The translations under genes and the position numbers were made by a program. Positions 23,918-37,483 of a stretch of 64,000 nucleotides of DNA are shown in pieces. The DNA is from Tenodera sinensis (taxonomy: Eukaryota; Arthropoda; Insecta; Mantodea; Mantidae): assembly GCA_030765045.1 (NCBI GenBank), contig CM060963.1:114498235-114562234 (forward strand). Reading direction: 5' to 3'. Position 1 is the stretch's first letter. Each line of letters begins with the position of its first letter. The notes under the pieces were generated by a model, which saw only the letters and a program-made list of their open reading frames with translations, ran no database searches and was not told the origin of the DNA.

Positions 23918-24715
23918 TTCCACTCATACGTGGCTTGATTGAAATCAACCAATCAGTGCAAAGCAATTTTAAATTTCATCCAATGACAGCGTTCATTGGC
24001 AAAGAATTCATGACGTTTCATTATCACTTCCTCTGAATTTTACTCGCTTTCCTTATATCATGACCAGGTTAGAGAATTTAGCTGCACTGTCCTACAGATG
24101 CGCAACAGCTTACGTAATTTGACGCAACAGAGTTCCTATTCAACTATAAAACTGACTGACTCTCGCTTCGCTGAACCATCTAATGCTGAAATAGATGAAA
24201 TAGTTCGAAGAGCGGATCCTCAGGACACACAGCACAACAGGAAATGCGTCTGGAATCATCTGACAAATTTTGTATTGAACGAAATTAGAAATTAACAGCA
24301 AATACTCCAACTTCTGACATTGCCAGCATCTGAAAAGCTTGGAGTATCAATATGATTTTGTAGGCTGTGCCAATGGATGCTTGTTGCGTGCTTCATTTAA
24401 GAGGTTAGTAATTACAATGTAGCACTTAAATAACATTGCATAGGATACATCACCATTTAATAATTAGTGAAACAGTCTTAACAAAAGCAATTCGTTAAAT
24501 CAAATACTCTAGATAAATTGGCAATCATCCGTGGCATAATTTCTGGAAAATCCAAACCTTTAGTCGGGATTTGATTCACTATACGTAACATTACATTTTT
24601 CATCTGATTTTACTTACTCTTACAAAAGCTTATTTTTCTCTTTACTTTATGAGGTAAACGTTTGCAGAAATTCTTTAATTATAAATTTCTTTCTAGACGA
24701 AACAGAATCTATAGT
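23918..24715. other. Unassigned DNA with a possible recombinase-like scrap
   Basis: The plus frame 24098-24295 (65 codons) reads 'RFAEPSNAEIDEIVRRADPQ'. This faintly resembles the N-terminal lead of Crypton/KIAA1958-type tyrosine recombinases. No catalytic residues follow, so I do not call a gene. Confidence 0.3.
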
Positions 24716-25450
24716 TAAATACAGGGTGTCCCAAAAAATGACAACACTTGACACTCGTATGTTGTGCGGGACGACAAAGTGATCGGTTTTCGAATGAGAA
24801 CCCCTGTCCGGAAATACGCGGTTTGGACGCTGTAGTGCATCGAAGTGTGAGATAGGTGTGCGTTCTCACTTCGTCAATAAACCCAACATCGAGCTATCTA
24901 CAATATAAATGGGCTTCGAACTGTGTACCTCCTGCATCATTGCAGAGCCTCTATCGGTGGTGGTGAGCCTCATGTACATGACCCAATGCCTACGATTGTC
25001 TTTGAAGATTTTCAATCGCTTCATGGTCTCAAGTCATAAGGTCCTCCGCTGAAGTTACACCGTACTCATCATACAACTTCACAGAGAATAGTCGAGAAGC
25101 GTAAGTTCTGGTGACCGTGCTGACCATGAAACTGGTCCACCTCTACCTCTCCATCGATTTGGGTATGCGACGTTGAGGTGATTCCGCACATTTACACCAA
25201 AGCTTATGTCGGTCATTTCTGTGTATTGCTGCTAAAAATGTTACTGTACTGGAAACTACACAAACAACGCAGTGTGCACCGAGAACTCTATGGAGGAATT
25301 TACGCATGTGCAGAAATGTGATTAATCTCAGCTCGTTGATCCCATTACACAGATCACAGAGGCTTGCATATCTTCCGTATTAAGATACTAAAACGAATGT
25401 TAGTAAACTGTCACAATCGTTCGTTCTCAAACTTCGACGCGGGATAAGTA
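24716..25450 (+). mobile_element. Long-inverted-repeat DNA element, copy 1 (right end missing)
   Basis: The left end 'taaatacagggtgtcccaaa' opens a terminal repeat of more than 100 bp. That repeat matches, in reverse complement, the right end of the copy at 43096-43680. Shared landmarks include 'cggttttcgaatgagaaccc' and 'ctgtccggaaatacgcggtt'. The interior ('gaggtgattccgcacattta', 'actgtactggaaactacaca') is also shared. This copy stops before its own outer right end. No transposase frame was found. 'CAGGGTGTCcCAAAAA' ends are common among insect DNA transposons, but the superfamily is unassigned. Confidence 0.75.
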
Positions 25451-25673
25451 AGACCTTAATAATGTCTGTGTGCAAAAGAAAAGTAAAATAACAAAATTTG
25501 TCCATGATATCTCATTGTACATTAATTAAAATACTTTTTTATTCAGACTAGTTTAGAAGCCACTGAACTCGGACTATGTACAGCTAATGTCTCCCTTATT
25601 ATTTCTCAAAAGTTGCATAGGTCTCTAACAAAGAAGTGTGATTAAATATATTTCTAACTGGAAATAACTCTAG
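25451..25673. other. Unassigned DNA
   Basis: Nothing recognised. Confidence 0.4.
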
Positions 25674-26282
25674 TGATACCCATAATGTAAAAAAGACGAC
25701 AAAATCAACCCATTTACTTTTCTATACCTTTATTTTTCTTCTAAACATTTGCTCAAGAATATAGTTCTCTTCCACTGATGTTAACACGGTCTACAGTCTT
25801 TTGTTATATAACTGGCAACAGAGTCTTGACTCGGGCCTTTCACTGTCTTTCACCACCTTCTCTGTTTCTCATACACTAACTCCTACCATATAATCACTCG
25901 ACGCTCGTTAAAACTTCTTCATGACGTGACGACACACACACACACACAAAAGTCTTGCACTCACTGACATACTGACCGACTTATGTCTGAACTGTCAGTC
26001 ATTCTCTGCTGTTTCCTCGCCTCCTTATATAGAGGGGATGACGTCAGACGAACTTTTCTCAACTTCCACAAACACACCGACAAAGATGTAGCCAGATCCT
26101 TTTCGAAGGCTCTGGAAAATCTTTGTGTTGCCGCTTGATTGTTGTTAGTGAAGTGTTTGCTCCCATGAGTGGTGTGGGAAAGCTTGACCCTGCGCCTTTG
26201 TTTGCTCGCCGGCCTGGCATGTGGTGTGAGGTAGGTTGGCCTCAAGCGTCCTTTGTTGTGCGCCGTGCCCGGCGTCACAACA
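25674..26282 (-). mobile_element. Probable solo LTR of an LTR retrotransposon, reverse orientation
   Basis: On the minus strand the segment opens 'TGTTGTGACGCCGGGCACGG' at 26282. It has a TATA box 'TCTATATAAGG' near 26031-26023 and an AATAAA signal at 25734-25729, about 300 bp further on. It can be closed with ...CA at 25674, giving a 609 bp TG...CA unit flanked by 'ctag' and 'ttag' as an imperfect 4 bp duplication. The signals are in LTR order (U3-R-U5). No primer-binding site, gag or pol lies alongside. The 105-codon minus frame 25961-26278 lies inside it and is not a gene. The left boundary is uncertain. Confidence 0.5.
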
Positions 26283-27313
26283 TTAGGAAATATATAGTGG
26301 ATGTAATATAAAGAATGTTGTGTTATATTTCCAACTAGCTTAAATTATTCAATAGTTAGAAGTTTTAATTAATATGGGAAAAACATTTATTTCTACCGTT
26401 TTTTTGGGAAAGATTGCGGCTAGAATTTCAACATGTCAACAAGGCTTAGGCCTCTTAAATAACATCACTCTAGTGCTAACAATGCAGGGATACTAACGGA
26501 TTGCGCAACGTTCCCAGCATTGCTAGCACAAGAGCCTATGTTACTTAACAGACATATGTCTTGTTGATATGATGAAGCTCTAGCCGTAATGTTTCTCAGA
26601 AAACGCTTGAGTCGTTAATGTGAAACATTTACATTCTCGCGAGGGACGCAATACTGGTACAAAGATTAAAAGAGATAAGTACTGCTGAGGGAAGCAGAAG
26701 CGTTGTGCAAATACAAGTAGGTACTGTAAACAACAACAATAAAATGTCTGCAAACTAACTGTTGTGAATTTAAGTGGCTGTTTAAATGAACTTGATGTAA
26801 TATCAAGAATTGCTTATGTCTTTCAGCGGAATGCTTTATTTTTTTTTTCTGTCAATTAATGCAGCAATCAACTTATTTCGTTTTATGTTTCTCGGTGAAA
26901 TGAGTGAGCCTTATTTCATGAAGACTTATAAATTTAATGGTGTAAGTCGGTGAAGCACTTCTTTACTTCCCACATAAAACCCATTACTGCCCCACGCGAC
27001 ACGAGCATTTAGATGCAAATTTCCTTTGAAAATATCTCTAAAGGTTTTATGAGGCAATTAACTGATTATTTTGAGTTTCATTGCCTTGTTTGTCTGGACA
27101 TTGATACAGATTACGGTAATTTTCGGAGAGTATGCTATTTAAGGCGCTTTAATGTAAATCTACAAAGATATGTTTGGACTTACTCTAGAAGTTGTCGGTC
27201 TTCAATCCAAGTGAGATGATGACGTCATCATCGGCGTTTGGGGAGCATGCGTCGCTCCCATACGGAAGAATCACCATCACCTCGCCTGGCTTGAAATTCT
27301 AGAACATCTAGAG
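26283..27313. other. Unassigned DNA
   Basis: Nothing recognised. A 68-codon plus frame (27013-27219) shows no domain. Confidence 0.45.
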
Positions 27314-28430
27314 CAGGGCCTCTCAGGGTGCATGCACAGTGCATCGCACGGCGCAAAGTGCAAAATATGACTACGATAAGTTGACCTCGGTGCAAACCTC
27401 TACTCGCTGTTATGCTTCTCCCTCTTCCTCACATTTCAGCGCTATTTCTTCCTCACTGCGTAATGTTTCCGTGTGCTGCACAGTGTTAAACTGGTTAATT
27501 TGGTTTTTCATACAGAGTCTGGTCTTTGTTTTAATGATCTGGAAAGTACCGGTACAAACCTCAATTTGGATAAAAATGCTCTTTGCCATGATTTAATGCT
27601 CTTTAATTCTTTCTGTTTGGCTCCCATATTATTTCACCATATCTATTATTCTGTACTTCTAAAGATCATTTTCTTACACACGTAATTATTGTACTGCAGA
27701 TAAGGTATCCAGCTCTATGGTCACGGCATAAAAATATCTGATGTGTTGCACTCACATGACTTTCTCTGTTCTAGTAGTAACTATTCTTACAAACTCTTAT
27801 TCTTCTACCTTCTTCGTGGCAGTTGAGATAAACATTTGCAGAAATGTATTATTGCGTATTTCCTTGTAGGTGCAAGGGGAATATGGGAATACAGTAGGTT
27901 TTGAGCGATAGTCAAATGTTTTAAAAACTTTGAGATTCTGCTCTCTTTGCACACTGAAGAACGATGTTCCATTTCACCAAAGTTTTAAGTTTTCCGAAAC
28001 TGACAGACATAACAGGGAATATCTCCGAAATGATTCACCCTACAAGAAAAGTTATTCGGACATAAATTGTGTATTTTAGCAAGATCTACATTTTTGTACA
28101 GTACTATTTGGTCTATCTCTAACGGTTTACCAGTTATGCAAAAGTCGTCCAGAGTAAATACGACTACAGGGCTACAGCCAGAAAATTCAAGATATACATT
28201 TTATTTTTCACAAAAATATGTCAAGCATATGACGTTTTAATCAAAATCGTTAGAGCCATTTTCAAGACAATAAAATTTTTCGAAAAATTTTCCCGGTAAA
28301 GCATAGTTTAGGTAGGAGCTAGTTTCTTCAAAATCTTCGTGTCCCATCCTTGAAAGACATTAAACTTAAATACCAACTTTGGTTATTAACATACTTTTGT
28401 TTTTGAGTTATGTTGTCTACAGACTGACAG

Positions 28431-28515
<85 letters not shown>

Positions 28516-28894
28516 CCATTTTCTAAACATTCTTTTTTAGGATTCAGGAGGACTCAAAACATACTTTCGGTAAAATCTCGACATTGAATTTTCGGGTGGA
28601 ATACAATACTTCCCCTACTTACCAGTAGAAATAGTAAAAATGAAAGTTCTCACTCTGATTTTAATAGACTTCCGGAATTCTTTGTTTGTTTCTTTTTTTT
28701 AGCAGGTTGCTCCATTATTAGATATTTGTATTGCACGTACGTATCTATTTCACTGATAAGCCAGGCGTCTAGCAACACAGACTTCCTCGCTCCGCAGCGC
28801 GCGGTTTGAGCCGAGCTTTACCGAGTCGTCACAGTGCACGGCGCAAAGTGGTTTGGTTTGCACCGGGTGCGATTTGGAACTTTGAGAGACCCTG
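27314..28894. mobile_element. Non-autonomous hAT element with CAGGG ends, split by a family A copy
   Basis: The left end reads CAGGGCCTCTCA (27314) and the right end, in reverse complement, reads CAGGGTCTCTCA (28894). Both continue into related 'gcacggcgcaaagtg' sequence (27347 and 28837). The flanking 8-mers atctagag and gtttagaa match at 5 of 8 positions, fitting an old 8 bp hAT duplication. No transposase remains. The residual hAT parts are 27314-27735 and 28640-28894. Confidence 0.75.
27737..28638 (+). repeat. Family A repeat, near full-length copy (A9), nested in a hAT element
   Basis: Starts at 'tgatgtgttgcactcacatg' and ends at 'cagtagaaatagtaaaaa'. The internal (CA)n is long and nearly pure (28437-28512). 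A VCVC-type minus frame over it is an artefact. Confidence 0.9.
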
Positions 28895-29530
28895 GTTTAG
28901 AATATGTACGCCACCAGAAAAACTTCAACTCTTATTTCATGTTCCGTGTGATGAATATAGTTTTATAAAAGCACAGACCTACTAGTTGGTCAGACGCTAT
29001 TAGCTGCCATAGTGCAAAGGAAAATAAGACGTATTAAATTTTAGGTGAAATATTACGTTTTTCAGTTATATTCATAATTATTAGACGTCAGTATTCTTTT
29101 ATTATTAATAATAATACATTTTAGTGTGGATTTGCGAACAGAAAAACTATGATTAATGTAATTTAAAATATGAATACTATGTAACAATAGGAATTACAGC
29201 CACATGTTTTCTTTTTATTTATTTATTTTTTTTTTTATTTGCTTGGAAAAGTATTTAAAAACTTAATTTCAGTTCAGTTCTTCACGTTCCTCTTGTATTA
29301 CCAATAAATTCTATATGGCACACTCGCGGATGTAGGTGTACGGTACAAACCAGATTCACATCCTGCATGCCACTTTAGGCTGCGTAAAATAATATTGTGC
29401 GTGTTGTTAATTTTATCAACAAAAATATCATCACTCTTCACTTGCAAGAACTGCTGATCAGCCACGAAAAATTAGAAGAAATCTTCCATGGACGGTTCGC
29501 CACCTGACGAAACCACGCTGGAATTATTTA
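28895..29530. other. AT-rich DNA without recognised features
   Basis: Nothing recognised. Confidence 0.5.
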
Positions 29531-29531
29531 G

Positions 29532-29598
<67 letters not shown>
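29532..29598. repeat. (CT)n microsatellite
   Basis: About 66 bases of pure CT. The SLSL and RERE frames across it are artefacts. Confidence 0.98.
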
Positions 29599-29602
<4 letters not shown>

Positions 29603-30760
29603 TGTTCCAGTACAGGGAGACCAGCATATTGGGACTTGATTTTAAAAATGCAGAACTGACCGAACCACTCATTTAATGGTAGCACGTGAGTGTATACATC
29701 GTTCTTCCGGAATATATATTTAGTGTTCGACAGGCCAAGGGCGGCTTTTCCTGCTCCAGCCTCCTGCCTAATTGGATTTCGCAGTTAACACAGGGTAAAT
29801 AATCTGTCCTAACCTTTTTCGGTCAGGAGATAGAGATATAGCAAAATTACACTTGAAGTGCTTTTTAAATCAGCAGACGAAAAAGAGAAATTAGCTATAT
29901 TGACAATTTAAGCAAGATTCTGCCACTATTTATACAGCAGAGGAATCCGTGGGTCATAAGGGTTTATGTAGAATAGTTAGTTCTGATACACAGCCCGCTC
30001 ATTCCCCCCCCCCCCCCTCTGAAATGTTTAACTGTTTAACCTGAACGGTAATTGTAGGGTGCAAATTCTAACAAATAGGAACAACTTAACAAAAATATAC
30101 GAAATTGAGTCAAAATATACAATGTTTGAAGGAAAACTTATCAATCTAGGTTGGCTGTACACACCGAGGGAAGACAATTTTTCTAACATTTACTACCAGG
30201 TAAGATTTTATACAAGTTATATGAGGCTAAGTTAGAGTACAGATGTGTTCAGCTGTCGCATGTGTAACGTCCGAGATGGAAAATCCACGCAAGCGGTATG
30301 GAGATATATTGGAAGCTCTGTAGCATGCGCTGTAATAAATACGAGAATTCACGTATGGAGAGGATATTAAATTCTCTTTCTGTCTCTCTCTGTCCACGCG
30401 TGTGTGTTTGTGTATGTGTGTGTGCGTGTGTGTCTGCGCGCGCACGTGTTTCGCTATATTCAATAATAATTCTTGGAAAGTTTATGAAACTAAATGTCAT
30501 TTCTCAAGAGCATGTAGAAACAATGCTAAATAAAATCTTACTGCACCTCGCGTCTACATCACATATATTGCTAAACCAAAACTTGACCATTTCATTGGTT
30601 GCTTTAAGCCAAGGTGCATGGCGAGCACTACTAGTCAAAACAAATACAAAATGCGGTAGAAACGAAATACGTGTTTAGCTTTCGATCATATTGGCCAAAA
30701 CTAAAAGAGGTAAAGTGAGTGCATTCAGTTTGTCATACACACCTCTTATCATTATATTGT
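29599..30760. other. Unassigned DNA with a C-run and a short GT tract
   Basis: A C-run lies at 30004-30017 and a broken GT/CG tract at 30400-30449. The 126-codon plus frame (30298-30678) crosses the GT tract and shows no domain. Confidence 0.5.
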
Positions 30761-30761
30761 C

Positions 30762-30957
30762 GGTCTGGGTGGCTCAGTTGGTTAGTCGCTGGCCTACGGA
30801 TCCCAAGGTCGCGGGTTCAAACCCGGCTTAAAAACGACAGTTCCATGTCAGTAGATTTACTGGCATATAAAAGAACTCCTGCGGAGCAAAATTCCAGCAC
30901 ACCGGCGACGCTGATGTGATCCTGGCAATTGACAGCGTCGTTAAACAAGAAAAAAAT
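30762..30957 (+). mobile_element. tRNA-derived SINE, family S1, near full-length
   Basis: Carries the A-box 'ggtggctcagttggttag', the B-box 'gggttcaaacccgg', and the complete S1 body to 'cagcgtcgttaaacaagaaa'. It is slightly shortened between head and body compared with the copy at 49068. Confidence 0.9.
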
Positions 30958-31670
30958 TTAAATTTATCGGTAGCCATAACTTATCGGCTAGAGTAGGACA
31001 CGCGTTTGAAAAGATTAAAGTCTAAAGTGGATGAGCATCCAGGTTAGCGAAATATGTAATACGTATGCATGAAAAGATTTTCAGGGAATGCAAATTAAAG
31101 CTTCGAATGATAAATATTTATTAAATACATAGTAACGCAGAACTTAACAAGAAACAAGTAAACAGAACTGTATTCTGACAGTAATATCAATCGATTTATT
31201 TTCTTGGTTTTAATATTTATTTTCTCAATAATGTTCTTAATTATTAGTTACATACAAGCAAAAACAAATAAATAAATAAGTAAATAAATAATCAAATAAA
31301 TAAATGATAAATAAAATAACATGTTTTACCTCCAACTATAACTTTTGGTTACTTTACTTTTACAAATCTATTGCTGATCATAGAAATACAACTGGAATAT
31401 GGACAAAAATATAGCAATTTTATCACCAAAATATGTATTGTCATATTCCTGTAAACGATCTGGTAAAAATACGAGTATTTATCTCCAGTTTCTAAACATG
31501 ATAAGTCAGTTACAACAAATGGATAATTTCATTAGCCATGGAATTGTTTATTCTCAGAAACGTATCACATACGCGTAAATCGTATTATATTCCTCTAATT
31601 CTGCTTAATATTACTGTTTTCAATTACCAGTTTTTTATATAGATGCTATTGTCCTCGTCAACATATATGA
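30958..31670. other. AT-rich DNA with an (AAAT)n-like tract
   Basis: A degenerate AAAT/ATAA tract lies at 31261-31318. Nothing else was recognised. Confidence 0.5.
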
Positions 31671-31674
31671 TAAG

Positions 31675-32868
<1,194 letters not shown>

Positions 32869-32871
32869 CCA

Positions 32872-33095
32872 ATGCAGCGCAGTAGTAGCGCGCCTGCCTC
32901 TGGTGCGGGGGACCCGGGTTCGTTCTCCGGTACTGGCGTCGGGATTTTTACCCTGCTGGTAGGTCTGGCACAAGGTACACTCAACCTCGTTAGGTTCCAG
33001 AGGGGCCAATTGAGGGAGAAGTAGCGAACCTAGGTCGTGAAAGCCGCATAACTGACCAGGAGGGCTCGGGGTGCTGACCACGTCCCACCCCCAGA
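32872..33095 (+). mobile_element. tRNA-headed SINE, family S2, 3' shortened
   Basis: The B-box 'cccgggttcgttctccggta' and body 'acactcaacctcgttaggtt' to 'gctgaccacgtcccaccc' match the copy at 23585. The copy lacks the last ~100 bp of that one. Confidence 0.85.
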
Positions 33096-34165
33096 CCTAT
33101 TCATGGAAGCCCTGAAAGCTGCATGGATAGTGGAGATAAAGAAGAATAGAGTAACCAGGAGGTTGAATGTAAAATCTGAAAAGAGTTTACCAGTAAGAAA
33201 CATCATTTCAAGTGAAATGGAACCTGAAGGAACCTAGAAGCGGATGATTTGATCCAAGGTGAGACCCTTTTCTTCTAAAGGTTCCAACAAAAGTGGTTTA
33301 AGAGATGTCTCACCGGTTGTTGATGAGACAATGCAGGAGACTTCGTTCTTGTGCAGTTTTTGATTGAGAAGGAACGATCTTATGCTGCAGAAATTTTGAA
33401 TTCCGGGGACACATGAAAAAGTGTGGAGAAGCAATTCTTCCTTGTGTTTCCAGGCAACGAGGATATGTGCAACGTGCAGAAGAATCAGCTTGTAAGGAAA
33501 CTGATTCAATACCTTCGTATAAGGCATAGTAGGTTTATTTTCAGAAATATTACAAGTAATTACATCTTTTAAATCAAATCATGGGTAGTCCTAAAAATGA
33601 CCAAACTCATAAATAAGTTTATTTTAAAAAAAATGTTGGCCTAAATTATTTTCTTGCATGATGAAGGTTTAAAGGAAAGAAACTGCAGTACTTAGTATTC
33701 AATTTCTAGCGGCCGAATATTTTTGGTGGCCTAAGTTAGCCCATTTCCTAGGAAGCTTCGGCCACGTTTCCATAGTTTGTATAATAAACGCTGATACATA
33801 TAGCAATTATTTTCTGTATGATAAACGTATAACAGGCATCAGGGAACCTTCTCAAATTTAATTAGAAATTTTAGTGATCTTCACACCAAAAGTGGCAAGA
33901 ACGTTTAAAAATAGCCGAAGTTAGCCCATTCTACGGTAACGTTTTTAAATTCATCCCTTCAGTTTTTACAAAGTTAGAGGTGGCACCAGTTACATTGGAG
34001 ACAGCTTCAAATATGCGACTCTTCCCTTTACCCTATCAGTTGCATAAATCGAGAAACCTCAAGGAAAATGATCAAAGGAGTATGATGGTAACTTCTGGAA
34101 GATTTTTAGTGCTAGAAAAAGTGATATAAGAGAGTAGCGAAAGCAGCACTTCAGATCTGAGAGTA
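33096..34165. other. Unassigned DNA
   Basis: A 97-codon minus frame (33234-33527) has no recognised domain. Nothing else was identified. Confidence 0.45.
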
Positions 34166-34167
34166 AC

Positions 34168-34383
34168 AATAAAAAAAATTATTTTGTTGTTTAACGACGC
34201 TGTCGGTTAACAGTATCATATCAGAGTCGCCGGTGTGCCGGAATTTCGTCCCGCAGGAGTTCTTTTACATGCCAGTAAATTTATTGACATGGAGCTGTCG
34301 TTTTTAAGCAGACTTAAAAACCATTGGGCTGGGCCGGGTTTGAACCCGCTAACGCGTCTAGCCAACTGAGCCACCCAGACCAA
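34168..34383 (-). mobile_element. tRNA-derived SINE, family S1, reverse orientation
   Basis: The minus strand starts 'ggtctgggtggctcagttgg' near 34381. It has a B-box 'gcgggttcaaacccgg' near 34350 and runs to 'gtcgttaaacaacaaaataa'. The region between the A and B boxes is partly deleted. Confidence 0.88.
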
Positions 34384-36685
34384 GTGAGTAACAACAGATA
34401 TGGCAAAGTTGATTTCAAAAATGCTTCTCTTGCATAAATAAGCAACACAAAATGAAATTATATTTCTTTTCTTGGTAAACCTTATAACACTATGCATTGG
34501 CAAGAAAGTTGCGTTGCGATTTTATATCACGAAAATTATAATGATAAGGTAAGGTTTCAAAGAACTCCGTGACATATCTCCTGCATGAGATGGGAGGTGG
34601 GTAATACATGGGCGTTTGCCATAGTTCACTTCCTAAGTTGAATCCTTATAATTACCTTCTCTTTACAAAAATGAAACAACTACTTCACGGAAACAATACT
34701 AGTCATGAGAATTCCATCAGGTAAGATAGCTTTATTGCTGTAAAATTTTAAATTTGTTATACAAAAATTTAGTCATGGTTCATTGACCATTTAAGATACA
34801 GGTTAAAGTGACAGAAATAAAGAAACGGAATTCAGATAAATGGTTGATTAACTGAACAAACTGAATTGGCTTCGCGCACTTTGGCAGGAAACCTCCCATG
34901 CTTTACTTTTGACAATGAGTATTTTAAACTGTTCCTATCTCTTTTGGTTGGATATACCGTTTCAAATGTGCTGTATACTTTCTTGATCTCCAGTAAACTT
35001 CATTCAATAAATAGCTAAGCCCTGAAAACATAGGAAACAGTTGTGGATGGTGTTGAAGATGAGCATTTACTAGATTAGGAGAAGGGTCCCCAGGATGGCG
35101 CGGTGCACCATTCGCTTCGCTTCTACCATCATAATCAAGATTACTCTCACCGTGTTGTATATTGTTTACATTGACATTACTACTTATAGAAGATAGTGGT
35201 CTCTGATTTATTGCTAATCTTTTAAACGAGCCCCTGATTTCATTTATTTGGCCCTCGGTCAATATCATTCTAGAGTCGACCTCGTGGTGATATGAAGACT
35301 TAATGACTATATAACTTTAGAGGGGTATATGTGTGTTTCTATGTATTTTACTTCTGTAAACGATATTGATTTCTTTGAACCATTGTTCTCAAACTTATAA
35401 AGAATGTAACTTATTAAATTCCAAGAACTCTTTTTCCAAATGCCATCTGCGTTTTATTTATATACTCTACGCTTTGCCTTTCCCAAATTTGGTTCCGTAT
35501 AATAAACTTGACCTTGTTACAGAATTTTAAATGTTTTTAAGTATACTCACAGACACATGAAGGATACGCTTGAGAGTACGTGTTTGTGGCGTTTTCCATA
35601 AACGTGGCAAAAAATAGTGGTACTAAAGCAATATAGCTTGTACTTTTTTCCATTAACAAAACAAGGTGCAAATTATAACACTTATTTTATGTTCCAGCAT
35701 CGTAGCTTGTGCATTTACACCTTCTCGGATAAAGAGTATTAGTTGTCACGATTCTGAAGTCTCGTAAAATAAAACCTCTTACACTCCAAACAGATAAGCT
35801 CAATTGATGTTTGTTCATTAAGCATATTAAGTTAGGTTTTAGGACGTTTGCATCATCCTTGTTAGTAGTAAGCAAAGTATAACCTCAACTAAAGCAATTC
35901 AATAACTTGTTCCTTATATCATACGTATCTACCTGCATGGTAATATCGATAGATTTCTTACAAATACGTCAAGAATGACCGTAGTCATGAAGTAAATAAT
36001 TTCATATCAGCTTTAGGTTGATAGTTTTTCCTAAAGGTTAATGAATACGTAGAAAAATTATAAAAACCGTTTCTATATCTTATGAGAATACCCTGTTTTA
36101 CTTTACAACGCAGTGAACCCCCTTGATTCTACACATGCAAATGATATGACCGTATACAATAATTAAAGTAAACTCATTAAATAAAAAAAATTAATCGTGT
36201 TTTATGCATTGCAAAACAACAATAAATTTCCTTCTTTCCAAAGTTTTTCTTTCTTCTTTTGTTCCATTTTTATGCCGCCTTTAATATCTAAGGTCATATC
36301 GGTGGCTTTTCAGAGAAAAATCAAAATTGTTTGCATATTTCATGATATTCATATTTGTTGTATTATATTTATACATTATTCGTTATTCAGTGGTTTTTAA
36401 CACATTTTACTGGTCGAAAAATAATTTAAAAGAAGAAAATTACGTCCTGGTTCAGTAGATATTCAGAAGCTTTGAAAATCAAAGAAGGGAGTTTCCTTTC
36501 TGTGTATGGTGTGTAATTTGTTTAAATCTTTCAATTTGAATGTATTTAACACTCAGTTATTATCATAATATGCTGAAATATGAAAAGAGCTACCATGCCT
36601 TTAAAAATTTGACTTGAAATTGTTATTTCTATAGCACACGAATATATAGTATGTTGCCGGACATGATTTTCTGTTGAAAACTTTT
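34384..36685. other. Unassigned DNA with one 114-codon open frame
   Basis: The minus frame 35268-34924 (114 codons) encodes a low-complexity-free peptide beginning 'MILTEGQINEIRGSFKRLAI'. I do not recognise it. Its composition is protein-like (few long hydrophobic or homopolymeric runs). It has no visible promoter, and its only splice-like feature is an internal 'ttttcag'. It could be an exon, a retropseudogene scrap or chance. The rest is AT-rich with nothing recognised. Confidence 0.35.
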
Positions 36686-36689
36686 CTCC

Positions 36690-36834
36690 ATTCAAAGGCT
36701 GTTTGTAACAGGAATTTTAATAGGTGGAATCAGGACTGAGAAATTCAGTGGCATAGCTAGGATTTGAACCACAGACCTTCCTCTTCACGCGCGTTTCCTC
36801 TAACCACTAAGCTACTATGGCCAACTTGCCAGTA
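36690..36834 (-). mobile_element. tRNA-like SINE head, family S6, reverse orientation
   Basis: The minus strand reads 'ggccatagtagcttagtggt' (A-box region, about 36822) and then 'ggtctgtggttcaaatccta' (B-box, about 36770). The acceptor-like ends GGCCATAG and CTATGCC nearly pair. The body beyond the head is short and the tail end is unclear. Confidence 0.6.
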
Positions 36835-36888
36835 TGGCATTAAATTTCTAAACCGATTCGTACTTTCCTGTAGACCACAAGGGAATCT

Positions 36889-36890
36889 CA

Positions 36891-36944
<54 letters not shown>

Positions 36945-37243
36945 AATCATCATCACCATCGTCGTCATCGTCGTCGTCATCATCATCGTCGCCATCATCA
37001 TCATCATCATCACCGCCGTCGTCATCGTCATCATCATCATCATCATAATCATCATCGTCGTCATCGTCGTCATCATCATCATAATCATCATCGTCGTCGT
37101 CGTCATCGTCGTCGTCATCATCATGGTCGTCATCATCAGCGTCGTCGTCGTCATTATCATCATCACCATCATCATCACATTCATCATCGTCGCCATCATT
37201 ATCATCATCATCATCACATTCACCATCATCATCATCATCATCT
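36889..37243. repeat. (TCA)n/(TCG)n imperfect trinucleotide tract, ~355 bp
   Basis: TCA repeats with TCG, TAA and CAC variants, nearly all keeping three-base phase. The 184-codon poly-Asp minus frame and the 117-codon Met/Thr minus frame are products of this tract. On the minus strand the frame upstream of the Asp run reads 'VGLRWLDDIGRGLILV', which faintly recalls the end of LINE proteins ('W.DDi..DL'). The tract may therefore be another LINE tail, but this is weak. Confidence 0.95.
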
Positions 37244-37483
37244 ACAAGGATTAAGCCTCTACCGATATCGTCCAACCATCTTAGCCCTACCACCAATCTA
37301 ACCCTGCACATCGCTCGTAACGAGGCCAGGGGACATTTTCAAAGAATAGTCGGACTGTCAACACGATGACGAATAGGAGAAGGGAATCTCACATCACAGA
37401 TTAATACTGCAAGGATGAATAAATTTACAATGGTAAGTACCTTAGGTCCGGGATTCAAGTAACCTTTAAATGGTAATTGTTAG

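Noticed and set aside
36757..37311. 184-codon poly-aspartate frame and the overlapping 117-codon Met/Thr frame
   Set aside because: Both are translations of an imperfect TCA/TCG tract. There is no complex sequence outside it.
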